Shown in pieces: positions 33,342 through 43,007 of a stretch of 64,000 bases of DNA. A program made the position numbers and the translations under genes. The stretch lies in NCBI GenBank assembly GCA_035495315.1, contig DATJGF010000119.1, positions 118,176-182,175 on the forward strand. The letters are read 5' to 3'. This stretch comes from DATJGF01 sp035495315 (GTDB taxonomy: Bacteria > Verrucomicrobiota > Verrucomicrobiia > Limisphaerales > UBA8199). Position 1 is the stretch's first letter; each line of letters starts with the position of its first letter. Under the pieces are notes generated by a model. It saw nothing but the letters and a program-made list of their open reading frames with translations, searched no databases and had not been told where the DNA came from.

Positions 33342-34832
33342 TTATTTTCCGATCACGGGCACTTCCTGGTGTTGGAGTTGGTTTTGGGCGCGGTGAACCA
33401 AAGCGAGGAGGGTTACGGAGGAAGCCGCCTGACGTTCGGCTTCCTGGATGCGCTGGAACTCGCCATAGACCTCGCGGCGGGTTGGCTCTTCACGAGTCGC
33501 GAGTTCCTGCCCCTGGCTGGCGCGCATCGCTAACAGGAGATCGTGGCAGGTAATCGTTTCCATGGGGCGTGCGGGCAGGTAGGCGGTTTCCATGCCAGCG
33601 GTTTCAACGACCAGGCGCGCGGCGGCGAGTGTTTGGAGGATCTGACCAATTAATCGTGTGGGCACACTCAATTGCTCGGCCATTTCGGAGATGGTGGGTG
33701 GAGGCTGGGCCTCCAGGTAACGTTGGCCGATAAGGGTAATCAGCCGTAGAGCGATGAATTCACGGCCGCGCTGGTTGATATTTTCGACCTGTTTTTCTTC
33801 CAAATAGGTTCTGCGATTTTGAAAGGCGTAAGCGACCTGTGCGCCGAACAGGAGGATTAACCAGGAGAGGTACAAGCCGATCATGAACACCGGGACCAGG
33901 CCGAGGCTGCCATAGATTTTGCTGTTCGATACAACCCGGGAAACGTAGAGCACGCTGAAGGTGTTGTTCAAATGGAACAGCAAGCCACTGATGAATCCGC
34001 CGACCAAAGCGGCACGCCATTGGACCTTGGTATTCGGCATCAGCATGTAGAAAGCGCCGAAGGCGAGGCACAGCAGCAGCACCGGCAAGAGTTCGAACCC
34101 GGAACGAAAGAAGAAGCTTCCGACGACCGGCAGCGTGGACACAAACCGCCGAGTGCCTTCGAGGTGGGGCCCGGTAGCCAGGCCCAGCACGAGGATAAGG
34201 AGCATCGGCGCGAGGCTCAGCACACCCCAATACAACACGATGCGCATGAACCAACTGCGGCCGCGGGTTACGCCCCAAATATCGTTGAAGGTGGCCTCAA
34301 TACGACTGAGCATCGAGATCGCCGCAAAGATCAGCAGCACACTGCCCGTGACGCCGAGTGCGCCGCTTCGCGTATTTTGAATGAACCGGTTGATATTGCT
34401 GGCCACCGCCCTCTGCGTCGCTACGGCCTTTTGATTTGCCGTCCCCTCAGTTGCATCCGGATCGAATGGATCGTCGGCAGGATTGGTAAGGGTGGGAGGG
34501 GAATTGGTGCCGAGGCTTGCGGACATGGTGACGCTATCGACAAATTTGACAATGAACTTTTCTATACCTGCTTCGCCTTCCTTTTTGAGAAGGCTGCTGG
34601 TGATGCTCATCACCACAGCCAGCATTGGAATCAAGGCCAGCAGCGTTGCGTACGCCAGGGCGGAAGCTCGCACCGGACAGCGATTTCGCACAAAGCTCCG
34701 CCAGACTAGGACCCAGAAATGCACGAACCGGTGCCACCTGGGCATTTCCGCGAACGGGCGGAAAGCCCTTTCGTCGAGCAATGCTTGGACCTTGGCGCGG
34801 AACTGCTGAAATCTGGAAAGTCTGTTCGCCAT
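33342..34832 (-). CDS. YihY/BrkB family membrane protein with C-terminal winged-helix-like extension
   Basis: Start ATG 34832 (MANRLSRFQQF) is chosen over the longer frame from 34961. It gives 496 residues. The first 320 or so contain the six-helix YihY/BrkB membrane domain, once misnamed ribonuclease BN (ASALAYATLLALIPMLAVVMS). The last 150 residues are soluble and include TISEMAEQLSVPTRLIGQILQTL, a winged-helix-like segment often seen in this family. Function in bacteria is unsettled. It is closely coupled to ald. Confidence 0.85.
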   Translation of the reverse strand: MANRLSRFQQFRAKVQALLDERAFRPFAEMPRWHRFVHFWVLVWRSFVRNRCPVRASALAYATLLALIPMLAVVMSITSSLLKKEGEAGIEKFIVKFVDSVTMSASLGTNSPPTLTNPADDPFDPDATEGTANQKAVATQRAVASNINRFIQNTRSGALGVTGSVLLIFAAISMLSRIEATFNDIWGVTRGRSWFMRIVLYWGVLSLAPMLLILVLGLATGPHLEGTRRFVSTLPVVGSFFFRSGFELLPVLLLCLAFGAFYMLMPNTKVQWRAALVGGFISGLLFHLNNTFSVLYVSRVVSNSKIYGSLGLVPVFMIGLYLSWLILLFGAQVAYAFQNRRTYLEEKQVENINQRGREFIALRLITLIGQRYLEAQPPPTISEMAEQLSVPTRLIGQILQTLAAARLVVETAGMETAYLPARPMETITCHDLLLAMRASQGQELATREEPTRREVYGEFQRIQEAERQAASSVTLLALVHRAQNQLQHQEVPVIGK

Positions 34833-35152
34833 TACAGTGGCTGCAACGGTACCAGACGCACTAGCCAAGTCAATTACCGCGCCGGAGCGTCGTACATCGT
34901 GAGTGCAGTTTGGGGCGTGTTGCCTTCCGGCACGACGTGCTAGCACACAACCTAATCCCAATTCATGCAGTTGCCGTCGTATCCGCTCTCATTAACCCCC
35001 AGCTTCATCTGGGGGAGACGCGTGCGCAACCGATCGGAACCGCTTTAGCGGTTTCCGTTGGTGGATGACTAGGCGCGCTACAAAACGGGCGCGCATCTGT
35101 AATTGATTGGCGGTTGCCAAACTGAGAAGCTGGCTGCGAAGACAGGATAATT
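34833..35152. other. Gap with two REP-like hairpins
   Basis: 34996-35015 is a 7-bp CCCCCAG hairpin, and 35038-35053 is a 7-bp AACCGCT hairpin with a 2-base loop. They resemble the hairpins around the RAYT remnant. No gene is supported in this 320-bp gap. Confidence 0.55.
34996..35053. repeat. REP-like hairpin pair
   Basis: Two perfect short palindromes with 7-bp stems, spaced 22 bp, located upstream of the small basic-tail protein gene. Confidence 0.6.
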
Positions 35153-35500
35153 ATGAAACCACTAAATGAAGAAGAGCTTTACCAAAATTTGTGCGGATTC
35201 CTGAAGGCCAAAGGCATCGACTTGCAGGAAGGCAGTTACGCGCGGGGAATAAAAAAGAGTTGTTCCCTGCTCAGCGACGCCATCAACCTGGGGCAACAAG
35301 GCCTGGGGAAAGCCAAAGTTGAGATTGACAAGAAACTGGATCAAGTGCGCCAGGTGATACATGAGAAGACCGCGCCGCGAACTGGGTCTGGCTCTTCAGC
35401 AGGCAAGCCCCCCAAAGCCTCCGCTGGAGGCTCGAGTCACAAATCAGCGGCGGGCAAGGCTGCAACGCGGAAGAAGTCTCCGAAGGGGAAATCTCGTTGA
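35153..35500 (+). CDS. Small protein with basic Lys/Ser/Ala-rich tail
   Basis: The 115-residue product has an acidic/neutral helical N-terminal half (about 1-75) and a tail of about 40 residues made almost only of Lys, Arg, Ser, Ala, Gly and Pro (ending KKSPKGKSR). I do not recognise the N-terminal family. Tails of this type are seen on histone-like and other nucleic-acid-binding proteins, so DNA or RNA binding is possible. ATG 35153 follows GGATAATT. It is a single gene. Confidence 0.65.
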   Translation: MKPLNEEELYQNLCGFLKAKGIDLQEGSYARGIKKSCSLLSDAINLGQQGLGKAKVEIDKKLDQVRQVIHEKTAPRTGSGSSAGKPPKASAGGSSHKSAAGKAATRKKSPKGKSR

Positions 35501-35549
35501 GGACGGGCGTGGATTTGTCCCGCCGCGGGAGCTGGTCTGAATAAGTAGC

Positions 35550-35592
35550 GCAGACATTCCTGTCTGCTGTATCGCAGGATTTCCAGCCTGCG
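35550..35592. repeat. Tandem hairpins (GCAGACA and CGCAGG)
   Basis: A 7-bp stem GCAGACA/TGTCTGC (35550-35567) is followed by CGCAGG/CCTGCG (35573-35592). They sit between the small basic protein and antiporter genes and belong to the same class of short palindromes as at 7021-7116. Confidence 0.65.
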
Positions 35593-35681
35593 TAGGTTGA
35601 CGGTTTACACCCGACGTATAATTTGGACGGCTGCAACCGCCCCGGTTGCAAACAAGGACTTTGGCAATACAGTCCTTCGGG

Positions 35682-37277
35682 ATGATTGACAAAGTTGAGC
35701 TCGTGCTGGGGTTGCTGGCCGCGGTCACCTGCATTGCGCTGTTGGGGCGCAAGTTGCCAATCCCTTATCCGATCCTGCTGGTGCTGGGCGGTCTGCTGCT
35801 CAGTCTGATCCCCGGTCTGCCTCCGGTGCGGGTCAGGCCCGAGATCGTCTTTTTGGTTTTTCTGCCGCCAATGCTCTACCCAGCGGCGCTTTTCATGCCG
35901 TGGCGTGATTTTCACGCAAATCTGCGGCCTATCTCACTTCTTGCGATCGGTTTGGTTTTGTTCACGACGCTGCTCGTCGGCTTGATTGCGCATCGGCTCA
36001 TACCCGATTTACCGCTGGCGGCTGGTTTCGTTCTGGGGGCAATCGTGTCGCCACCTGATGCCATTGCCGCCATAGCGATTACCGAACGGCTGCGGGTCCC
36101 ACGACGGATTGTTACGGTGCTCGAAGGCGAAAGCCTGGTTAACGACGCGACGGCCCTGGTGGCTTATCGGTTCGCGCTTGCCGCGACGCTGACCGGTTCA
36201 GTCGCGCTTGGGTCCTTGGCTGCTCGCTTTGTTCTTGTTGCATTGGGAGGAATTCTCATCGGGCTAATAGTCGGTTTCTTAACCACCTGGATTCAAAGGA
36301 AGATTGATGACCCGCCGATAGAAATCTCTTTGTCGCTGGTGACACCTTTTGCGGCGTATCTCCCCGCCGAACAACTCGGGTTGTCTGGTGTGCTGGCGGT
36401 GGTGACCACGGGTTTGTATCACGGGTGGCGCCTGCCGGAAATCACCAGTTCTTCGACTCGGCTACAGGCGGGGCCGGTGTGGGAGATGATTGAGTTTTTG
36501 CTCAACGGTTTCATTTTCATTCTGATTGGCCTGCAACTGCCGGAGGTGCTCAGTGCGTTATCAGGGTATTCGACGACGGAACTTATATGGTACGGCGGGG
36601 GAATCAGTTTGGCAGTGATCCTAATCCGGATAATCTGGGTGTTTCCGGCCAGCTACCTGCCGCGGCTGCTCAGCGAGAAGCTGCGTCAGCGCGATCCGTA
36701 TCCGTCGTGGCAGCATGTCGCCATAGTCGCGTGGACGGGCCTGCGGGGCATGGTGTCACTGGCAGCGGCGTTGGCGATTCCCCTGTCTGGTGCCAATCAT
36801 GCGCCATTTCCCGGGCGCGAGCTGATCCTGTTCCTGACCTTTTCCGTAATTCTGGCGACTTTGGTGGTTCAAGGCCTGACTCTGCCGATGCTGATTCGGT
36901 GGCTGGGGGTGAAGGACGACGGGTCTATTGAACGCGAGGAGTGTTTGGCGCGCCTAAAGGCAAACGAAGCGGCGCTGGCGCGACTCGAGGAAATTGCAAA
37001 ATCGGAGCCCGGCAAAGATGGCGTGCTGGAGCGCTTGCGTGAAGAATATAGAGATCGCATCCGCCAGCTCGAAACGGCCGATGTGGGCGATGGGGAGCGT
37101 CGTGGCGGTTTGTTCTCAAACGAATATGATCGTCTGGCCCACGAAGCGCTGCGCGTGGAGCGCGCGACGTTGCTCCGCCTTCGTAACGAACGAGTCATCA
37201 ATGACGAGACGTTGCGGCGTATTCAACACGATATCGATCTGGCTGAAGCCCGCCTGAGCCGACCACGCTCGCATTAA
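35682..37277 (+). CDS. CPA1-family Na+/H+ antiporter
   Basis: ATG 35682 (MIDKVELVLGL) is preferred to the TTG at 35646. The protein of 531 residues has about 11-12 membrane helices with the conserved cation-site region AIVSPPDAIAA and GESLVNDATALV typical of CPA1 Na+/H+ exchangers. A cytoplasmic tail of about 110 residues, rich in Glu and Arg and likely coiled, follows. It exchanges H+ for Na+ (or K+) to hold internal pH and salt. It is a single gene. Confidence 0.92.
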   Translation: MIDKVELVLGLLAAVTCIALLGRKLPIPYPILLVLGGLLLSLIPGLPPVRVRPEIVFLVFLPPMLYPAALFMPWRDFHANLRPISLLAIGLVLFTTLLVGLIAHRLIPDLPLAAGFVLGAIVSPPDAIAAIAITERLRVPRRIVTVLEGESLVNDATALVAYRFALAATLTGSVALGSLAARFVLVALGGILIGLIVGFLTTWIQRKIDDPPIEISLSLVTPFAAYLPAEQLGLSGVLAVVTTGLYHGWRLPEITSSSTRLQAGPVWEMIEFLLNGFIFILIGLQLPEVLSALSGYSTTELIWYGGGISLAVILIRIIWVFPASYLPRLLSEKLRQRDPYPSWQHVAIVAWTGLRGMVSLAAALAIPLSGANHAPFPGRELILFLTFSVILATLVVQGLTLPMLIRWLGVKDDGSIEREECLARLKANEAALARLEEIAKSEPGKDGVLERLREEYRDRIRQLETADVGDGERRGGLFSNEYDRLAHEALRVERATLLRLRNERVINDETLRRIQHDIDLAEARLSRPRSH

Positions 37278-37411
37278 CGTTTCGGAAGGCCGAGTTCCAC
37301 GTGGTTCCACGAAGCCCTGTTTAGTCGGTCCGGGCTTTTGTTACGCGCCCTGAACCAAACGCAACACAGACGTTATATTGGTTGTTGAATTTTCCAGCAA
37401 GACGCCTGACG

Positions 37412-37948
37412 CTACGCGCCGGTCTGTTTGAGAAGTTTCTGCAGATCGCTTAAGATCTCGGTCGCGTCCTGATCGTTTTTGCTTTGGAGCAAAAGTTTTC
37501 CGTTTGGATTAATGACACTCAAACAGGGGATGCCATGACCTGAGTAATATTTGTTGAGGTCCTGGGCGCTTTCCACTTTTTCAAAGGCTAACGCCGGCCA
37601 AGACATCTTTTCCGTTTTCATGAATTTCAGCATGCCGTCGGCCGTTTTATCCCGGCTGATCAGCAAGACTTCAAATCGTTTTCTGTCTTTTGGCTGTTGA
37701 TTGTATGCCTGCACCAAGGTGGGCGAGAAGCGACGGCAATCCGGACACCAACCCGCTCCGTAGTAAAGGATGATGTAAGGGACTTTCAGGAACTGCGCGG
37801 CCTGGTAGGAAACCAGTTTGTCATCTTGCAAAACGACCAGATCCCGATCGTGAGGGGCTACGACTACATTCCCGCTTTCCGCTGCCTGGAATGATTGCTG
37901 GTTGGAAAGCAGCAACGGCAGCGCAAGGAGGAGGAATTGTTTCTTCAT
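37412..37948 (-). CDS. Exported thioredoxin-like protein (TlpA/nucleoredoxin type)
   Basis: 178 residues with a signal peptide (MKKQFLLLALPLLLSNQQSFQA). The thioredoxin fold carries an active site YYGAGWCPDCRRF with the CPDC redox pair. This is likely a periplasmic disulfide reductase or a thiol-linked assembly factor. The partner is not evident; it is a single gene. An imperfect hairpin (37312-37337, AAGCCC/GGGCTT, then TT) lies between it and the convergent antiporter gene. Confidence 0.85.
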   Translation of the reverse strand: MKKQFLLLALPLLLSNQQSFQAAESGNVVVAPHDRDLVVLQDDKLVSYQAAQFLKVPYIILYYGAGWCPDCRRFSPTLVQAYNQQPKDRKRFEVLLISRDKTADGMLKFMKTEKMSWPALAFEKVESAQDLNKYYSGHGIPCLSVINPNGKLLLQSKNDQDATEILSDLQKLLKQTGA

Positions 37949-38128
37949 CTTCCTGGTGCTTACTCCGTTTGGGACTGCCGGTCAATTGAGTTCCCGGGCG
38001 GCGTAGACGCATCACAATCTCAGGCGAGGAGAACCGCACTACGGCTGTGATTGAGTCATTGACTAATTGGTCTTTTCCTGCCTCCTTCCCGGCAAAGACT
38101 AAGTGAATCGAGCCGTTTGCGCCAACTG

Positions 38129-39829
38129 ATGTACACTGGAACCGACTTAGCCATTTGCTTTGGGTATTTCCTGCTTGTGGTGGCAGTTGGGTTTCTTTCC
38201 TCACGAAGAGAACACGCCTCGGTGCAGGGGTATTTTCGGGCCGACAACCGGTTGCCGTGGTATGCGATTGGGTTTTCGATCGTGGCGGCGGGAATCAGTT
38301 CCGAGCAATTCGTCGGCGAGGTCGGGTATGCCTACAAGCTGGGGATGCCGGTGGTGAATTGGGAATGGCTGGTGTGGCCAGGACTTTCGTTACTGCTATG
38401 GGTATTCGTGCCGCTTTATGTGCGGACTAATGTCGCGACCATGCCCGAATACCTGGAACGCCGATTCGGTGTTCGTTGCCGCCGGCTCTATGCCGGGTTG
38501 ACGATCGCGACGTATGTTTTGGTGAATTTCGCCCTCGTGTTTTATACCGGCGGTTTTGCGTTGGAAAAAATGTGGGGCGTTAATCGTTTGCTGGCAGTAT
38601 GGCTCCTGGCGCTGATTACGGGCGCGTACACGGTTTATGGTGGCCTGACGGCGGTTGCCTGGACGAGTTCACTGCAATGCATTCTCCTTTTGGGTGGGGG
38701 CCTGTATGTTTTTTTTGCTGGGCTGTCGAAAATCCATTGGGATTTCAGCGCGATGCTTGGGTCGGGGCAGCGAGCGCACCTCTTCACGCCTGCCGACCAC
38801 GAAGTGCCCTGGACAGCCTTAGTGACCCTGATGCTGTCGACGAATGTCTGGTATTATACGACCAACCAGCACATTAATCAGCGTTGCCTGGCGGCGCGCG
38901 ATGAATGGCACGCCAAAATGGGGGTTCTATTTTCCGCCGCATTGCAGCTGCTGATTCCGTTTGCGACCTGTTTCCCCGGGATGATCTATCGAGTCCTCAA
39001 TCCGGGCCTCGAGAATCCGGACGTTGCTTATCCGTCGGTTGTGGCGGCAGTCGTGCCGGTGGGATTTCGGGGGCTGGTCGTCGCGGCGGTTATTAGCGGC
39101 ATCATGTCCACCGTTTCGGGGCTGGTGAATTCGACCTCGACGATGGTGACGCTGGATTTCTTTAAAGACTGGAAAGGAAAGCAGTGGTCGGAAGCGCGAT
39201 TGGTGAGTATTGGGCGGTGGTCGGGTGCGATTGCGTTACTGGTGGGGGCGTTGTTTGCACCGATCGTGATGAAGTGGGAGAACATCTTTCGTTATGCTCA
39301 GGATGTGTTGGCCCCGATGGCTGCGCCGGTGGTGGTAGTTTTTCTGGCCGGCGCGCTTTGGAAACCGGCGAAGGAACGAGGGGCGTTGTTTTGTTTGTGG
39401 CTTTCCTTGCTGACGGTGCCTTTCATCCTGATTAAGGCAATTCTGGCCGATCACGGGGTGCATTTTTTGCCGGCGAATTTGGAGAACCCGATGGTGTTTG
39501 CGGGGACATGCGCGGTGATCTCGTTGGTCTTCATGATCGCGCTGAGTTCATCAAGGTGGTCATTGGGCGCGGCGGTATCCGCATGCGTTGGAACCGGACT
39601 GACGCTTTGGGTGGCCACCATAAGCCCAAGCGCGATTGCACTTATTGTTCTGGGAGCAATGGTAGCGCTGGTGTTGCCGTTGATGTTGGTGCGTGAGAAG
39701 CCAAACGCCAATTTGTGGGATCGTTCAATGCTGACGACGAGTCGATCTTACCCGTGGTATGCAAACCTGTGGCTGTGGTGGATGTTGCTTGGGGCGATCC
39801 TGGTTGGCATGTACGTCAAATTCTGGTAG
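38129..39829 (+). CDS. Sodium:solute symporter (SSF family)
   Basis: From ATG 38129 (MYTGTDLAICFGYF) the product has 566 residues and about 13-14 membrane segments. GMPVVNWEWLVWP, NFALVFYTGGFALEKMWGVN and GLVNSTSTMVTLDF correspond to the sugar/solute symporter (SGLT-like) core. It imports a solute with Na+. A carbohydrate substrate is suggested by the downstream mutarotase-like, SDR and enolase-superfamily genes, with the mutarotase-like gene starting only 12 bp later. A TTG four codons upstream is also open. Confidence 0.9.
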   Translation: MYTGTDLAICFGYFLLVVAVGFLSSRREHASVQGYFRADNRLPWYAIGFSIVAAGISSEQFVGEVGYAYKLGMPVVNWEWLVWPGLSLLLWVFVPLYVRTNVATMPEYLERRFGVRCRRLYAGLTIATYVLVNFALVFYTGGFALEKMWGVNRLLAVWLLALITGAYTVYGGLTAVAWTSSLQCILLLGGGLYVFFAGLSKIHWDFSAMLGSGQRAHLFTPADHEVPWTALVTLMLSTNVWYYTTNQHINQRCLAARDEWHAKMGVLFSAALQLLIPFATCFPGMIYRVLNPGLENPDVAYPSVVAAVVPVGFRGLVVAAVISGIMSTVSGLVNSTSTMVTLDFFKDWKGKQWSEARLVSIGRWSGAIALLVGALFAPIVMKWENIFRYAQDVLAPMAAPVVVVFLAGALWKPAKERGALFCLWLSLLTVPFILIKAILADHGVHFLPANLENPMVFAGTCAVISLVFMIALSSSRWSLGAAVSACVGTGLTLWVATISPSAIALIVLGAMVALVLPLMLVREKPNANLWDRSMLTTSRSYPWYANLWLWWMLLGAILVGMYVKFW

Positions 39830-39841
39830 CAGAACAAACCT

Positions 39842-40759
39842 ATGTCGGGTCTTGCAAAGCAGCTCTCCGTCGACGGTGTGCCCATCGTGCGGCTGGAATC
39901 GGATTTCCTCAAAGTCGACGTCGCGCCTGATATTGGCGGCCGTACGATCAGTCTGGTCGATAAAAAGACTGGCTACGAATTCCTATGGCGCAACCGGAAT
40001 CTGCGATTGCAGCCGCTGCCGGCGGGCAGTGAATACGACCCAAATTTCTATGGCGGCATTGATGAATTGATGCCTAACGACATTCCGGAAAAGATCAATG
40101 GCGTCGATTGCCCGGACCATGGCGAGCTTTGGACTACGGCGCTGACGTACCGACAAAACGGCGAGCGCCTGATTTTGGAGGGGCGCCTGCCCAAGTGCGG
40201 ATTAACCTATGCACGGGAAATGTGGCTGCGGTCGGACGCGCCATATCTGGAGTTCAGGTATCGAATTTCCAATCCAACGGCTGAGGCACGCGATTTTCTG
40301 TGGAAATTGCATGCGGCGCTTGCGGTTGAAGCAGGGGATTTGATCGAGTGCCCCGCGCGAACGGGTCAAGTGGTCGATCTGGCGTACTCGCGCCAAAAGA
40401 GTATCGCTCCGTTTGGGTGGCCCAAGGTCGACGGAGCAGCAGTGAATGTTGTTCCTGCGCGCGACGGCACGATGGATTTCTTTTATTTGTCTGATTTGGC
40501 TGCCGGCGAAATCGCCTGGAGCCGCCCCGGCGCCGGTCTCAAGTTCGGTTATCATTTCGATCGCAAGGTTTTCCCATACGCGTGGATTTTTGCATCGTAC
40601 GGCGGGTTCCTCAGGCATTACACGGTCATCCTGGAACCCTGCACGACGATGCCGATTTCTGTCAATGAGGCGGCCTCTAAACGGCAGTGCTCGCGACTTC
40701 AGCCCGGGCAAAGCCTCGAAACGGCGGTTAGCATCTACGCGGGGCAGGCGAATGTTTGA
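39842..40759 (+). CDS. Galactose mutarotase-like protein (aldose 1-epimerase superfamily)
   Basis: 305 residues with the beta-sandwich supersandwich pattern of aldose 1-epimerases (APDIGGRTISLVDKKTGYEFLWR at the N-terminus, a GGIDELMPNDI segment, and NPTAEARDFLWKLHAALAVE midway). The fold opens or interconverts anomers, but many members of this class bind other uronic or acidic sugars. It sits 12 bp after the symporter and 15 bp before the SDR, so it belongs to the same operon. Confidence is in the fold, not the substrate. Confidence 0.75.
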   Translation: MSGLAKQLSVDGVPIVRLESDFLKVDVAPDIGGRTISLVDKKTGYEFLWRNRNLRLQPLPAGSEYDPNFYGGIDELMPNDIPEKINGVDCPDHGELWTTALTYRQNGERLILEGRLPKCGLTYAREMWLRSDAPYLEFRYRISNPTAEARDFLWKLHAALAVEAGDLIECPARTGQVVDLAYSRQKSIAPFGWPKVDGAAVNVVPARDGTMDFFYLSDLAAGEIAWSRPGAGLKFGYHFDRKVFPYAWIFASYGGFLRHYTVILEPCTTMPISVNEAASKRQCSRLQPGQSLETAVSIYAGQANV

Positions 40760-40774
40760 TGGGGCGAATTTCAG

Positions 40775-41533
40775 ATGAACAATAGGCCGAAACTTATCGT
40801 CACCGGGGCCTCTTCGGGTATTGGACGGGCAACGGCTGTTCGATTTGCGGGTGATGGCTTCGACGTATGTCTCAACGCGCGTCGCGAACCCCGGCTAAAG
40901 GAATTGGCTGCGAGTTTAGCCCCCGGCGATCATTTGGTTTCTGCGGGCGATTACTCGGATCCGGAAGTAATAGCGAGAATTGAAAAGGAAATACGCGCTC
41001 GATGGGGCAGGGTCGATGTGCTGGTCAATTGCGCAGGAGTTTTCCAAGGAGCGAATGCGATTGGTTCGCCGATCGATGAATGGCGAAGACCGTTTGATAC
41101 AATGTTCGAGGGCGGAGTTCGGATCACGCGGGTGGCAGTGCCCTTGATGCCGTCCGGCGGACGGGTGATACACATCACATCGATCCACGGTGAATGCGCA
41201 GAAGCCAACGCCAGCGCTTACGCGATGGCCAAGGCGGCTCTGAATCAGTTTTGCCGCGTGCTGGCGGTTGAATTGGCGTCGCGGGGAATTCTGGTGAACG
41301 CGATCGCCCCAGGATTCGTCGATACCGAAATGAGCATCCGGCCGGATGGGGTTAATGAGTTGGAAACGGAATGGTTCCGGAAGAATTATGTTGAAGGACA
41401 TCACCTGCCTTTGAAGCGGGCGGGTCGACCGGAAGAGATCGCCGGAGTGGCGGCGTTTCTTGCCGGGCGGGATTCGACGTATATCACTGGCCAGGTAATC
41501 ACCGTGGACGGAGGTTTGACCATTACCTTTTAA
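40775..41533 (+). CDS. SDR-family oxidoreductase
   Basis: The 252-residue classical short-chain dehydrogenase has TGASSGIG (10-17, NAD(P) binding), NCAGVF, and the catalytic Tyr-Lys in SAYAMAKAAL (YxxxK). The end TGQVITVDGGLTITF is typical. It follows the mutarotase-like gene by 15 bp. In a sugar-acid pathway an enzyme of this class would oxidise the sugar to a lactone or keto acid; the substrate is inferred from context only. Confidence 0.92.
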   Translation: MNNRPKLIVTGASSGIGRATAVRFAGDGFDVCLNARREPRLKELAASLAPGDHLVSAGDYSDPEVIARIEKEIRARWGRVDVLVNCAGVFQGANAIGSPIDEWRRPFDTMFEGGVRITRVAVPLMPSGGRVIHITSIHGECAEANASAYAMAKAALNQFCRVLAVELASRGILVNAIAPGFVDTEMSIRPDGVNELETEWFRKNYVEGHHLPLKRAGRPEEIAGVAAFLAGRDSTYITGQVITVDGGLTITF

Positions 41534-41620
41534 ATTACTGTAAACCAAAATAAGGCTAATCTCAGTTTGATCATGGCGATGCGAAACGCTTCGAGTAACT
41601 TTCTGGCCGAGATGGATTCT

Positions 41621-41646
41621 CCCTCTCCCCTCCTGAGGGGAGAGGG
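41621..41646. repeat. Perfect 11-bp palindrome in the SDR-dehydratase gap
   Basis: CCCTCTCCCCT (41621-41631) and AGGGGAGAGGG (41636-41646) flank a 4-base loop. This G/C-skewed palindrome is a widespread kind of intergenic element. It has no T-run and separates the SDR from the dehydratase by 230 bp. Confidence 0.7.
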
Positions 41647-41763
41647 TCGGGGTGAGGGGTCCTATTTTGCTATGCGTCGCCATGCGTGCCTGAAGAAGGC
41701 TTTGCTTAAACCAAATCTGAAAAATAGCCTCCCCCCCCAGACCCTCTTCTCCTTAGGATTCTG

Positions 41764-42939
41764 ATGAAAATTGACTCGGTCGATTTTTTCTATCTCTCGA
41801 TGCCCGAAGTGCGAGACGTAGGGGATGGGAGCCAGGACGCATTGTTGGTGAGAGTTCGAGCGGGGGATTACACGGGTTGGGGTGAATGCGAGGCGTCGCC
41901 GTTGGTTTCAATCGCCAGTTGGAATTGCCCGATGTCGCACAGCGCATGCAAGCCACTGAGTGCCTCTGTGCTTGGACAGCGATTGGATGAACCTGAGGAC
42001 ATTCAACGCATCAATGCGATGGTGCGGGCCAACAGTTTTGACCTGTTGCAGACGGACCACACGCTTTCGGGAATCGATGTCGCACTGTGGGACCTGCTCG
42101 GCAAGAAGCTTGGCGAACCGGTTTATCGTTTGCTCGGGTATCAGAAAGCTTATCCAAAGATTGCTTATGCGTCGCAATTGTTTGGTGATGATCCGCAGAG
42201 CACATTGCACAAGGCGCAGCAGGTAGCACGCGCCGGGTTTCGAGCGGCGAAATTCGGCTGGGGACCTTATGGTCGCGGAACGGTTGAGGAAGATGCAGAG
42301 CAAGTACGTGCGGCGCGAGAAGGACTCGGTCCAGAGCGGATGCTGTTGGTGGATGCTGGCACCGTCTGGGGTGACAATGTAGGGATGGGCGTTGCGCGCT
42401 TGCCAGCCTTGCATGCGGCCAATGCATTATGGTTGGAAGAGCCGTTCGTTTCTGGCGCGTTAACGGCTTATCACCAACTCGCGTCAAAAGCGGGCAGGCT
42501 GAAATTGGCCGGCGGTGAAGGTTGCCACAATTTTCATCAGGCAATGAATATGATTGATTATGCCGGGCTCGGCTATGTTCAAATCGATGCCGGACGAGTC
42601 GGGGGAATTACGACGGCCAAAGCGATTGCGGATTACGCAGTCGCCAAAGCGGTCCAATTCGTCAATCACACCTTCACAACCCCATTGGCGCTAAGTGCGT
42701 CAGTGCAGCCGTACGCCGGAGTGGAGGCCCACGATTTGTGCGAATATCCCGCGCAACCGTCGTCCCTGGCGCGTGATTTCTGCTCCACTGGCCTTGTGCC
42801 TGATGAGCAAGGCTTTATTCGGTTGCCGGGAGAACCCGGATTGGGCCTAGACCCCGACCTGAACGCGCTCAAAAAGTATCTGGTAGATGTGGAGATAGAG
42901 GTATCCGGCCGCCGGGTATTCCAAAGCGTTCCGCTATAG
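41764..42939 (+). CDS. Enolase-superfamily sugar-acid dehydratase (mandelate racemase group)
   Basis: 391 residues. The metal ligands of the enolase superfamily are visible: LLVDAGTVW (Asp), LWLEEPF (Glu), AGGEGCHN (Glu), with a KFGWGP region and NHTFTTP near the end. Such enzymes dehydrate acid sugars (galactonate, mannonate, altronate and others) or racemise mandelate. Context (symporter, mutarotase-like, SDR) favours a sugar-acid dehydratase. It follows a 230-bp gap with the palindrome at 41621-41646. Confidence 0.85.
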   Translation: MKIDSVDFFYLSMPEVRDVGDGSQDALLVRVRAGDYTGWGECEASPLVSIASWNCPMSHSACKPLSASVLGQRLDEPEDIQRINAMVRANSFDLLQTDHTLSGIDVALWDLLGKKLGEPVYRLLGYQKAYPKIAYASQLFGDDPQSTLHKAQQVARAGFRAAKFGWGPYGRGTVEEDAEQVRAAREGLGPERMLLVDAGTVWGDNVGMGVARLPALHAANALWLEEPFVSGALTAYHQLASKAGRLKLAGGEGCHNFHQAMNMIDYAGLGYVQIDAGRVGGITTAKAIADYAVAKAVQFVNHTFTTPLALSASVQPYAGVEAHDLCEYPAQPSSLARDFCSTGLVPDEQGFIRLPGEPGLGLDPDLNALKKYLVDVEIEVSGRRVFQSVPL

Positions 42940-43007
42940 TTGACGCGAGCGGTTCCACATGTTCGCAACTTGTTTATTGGCGGGGTTTCCTTCATGATTG
43001 TCACCTT

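Noticed and set aside
32339..33553. 404-codon plus-strand frame
   Set aside because: Antisense to alanine dehydrogenase; an Asp/Glu/Gly-rich shadow.
41621..41646. Palindrome as a transcription terminator
   Set aside because: No T-run follows on either strand, and the same type of palindrome is a common intergenic element; listed as a repeat only.
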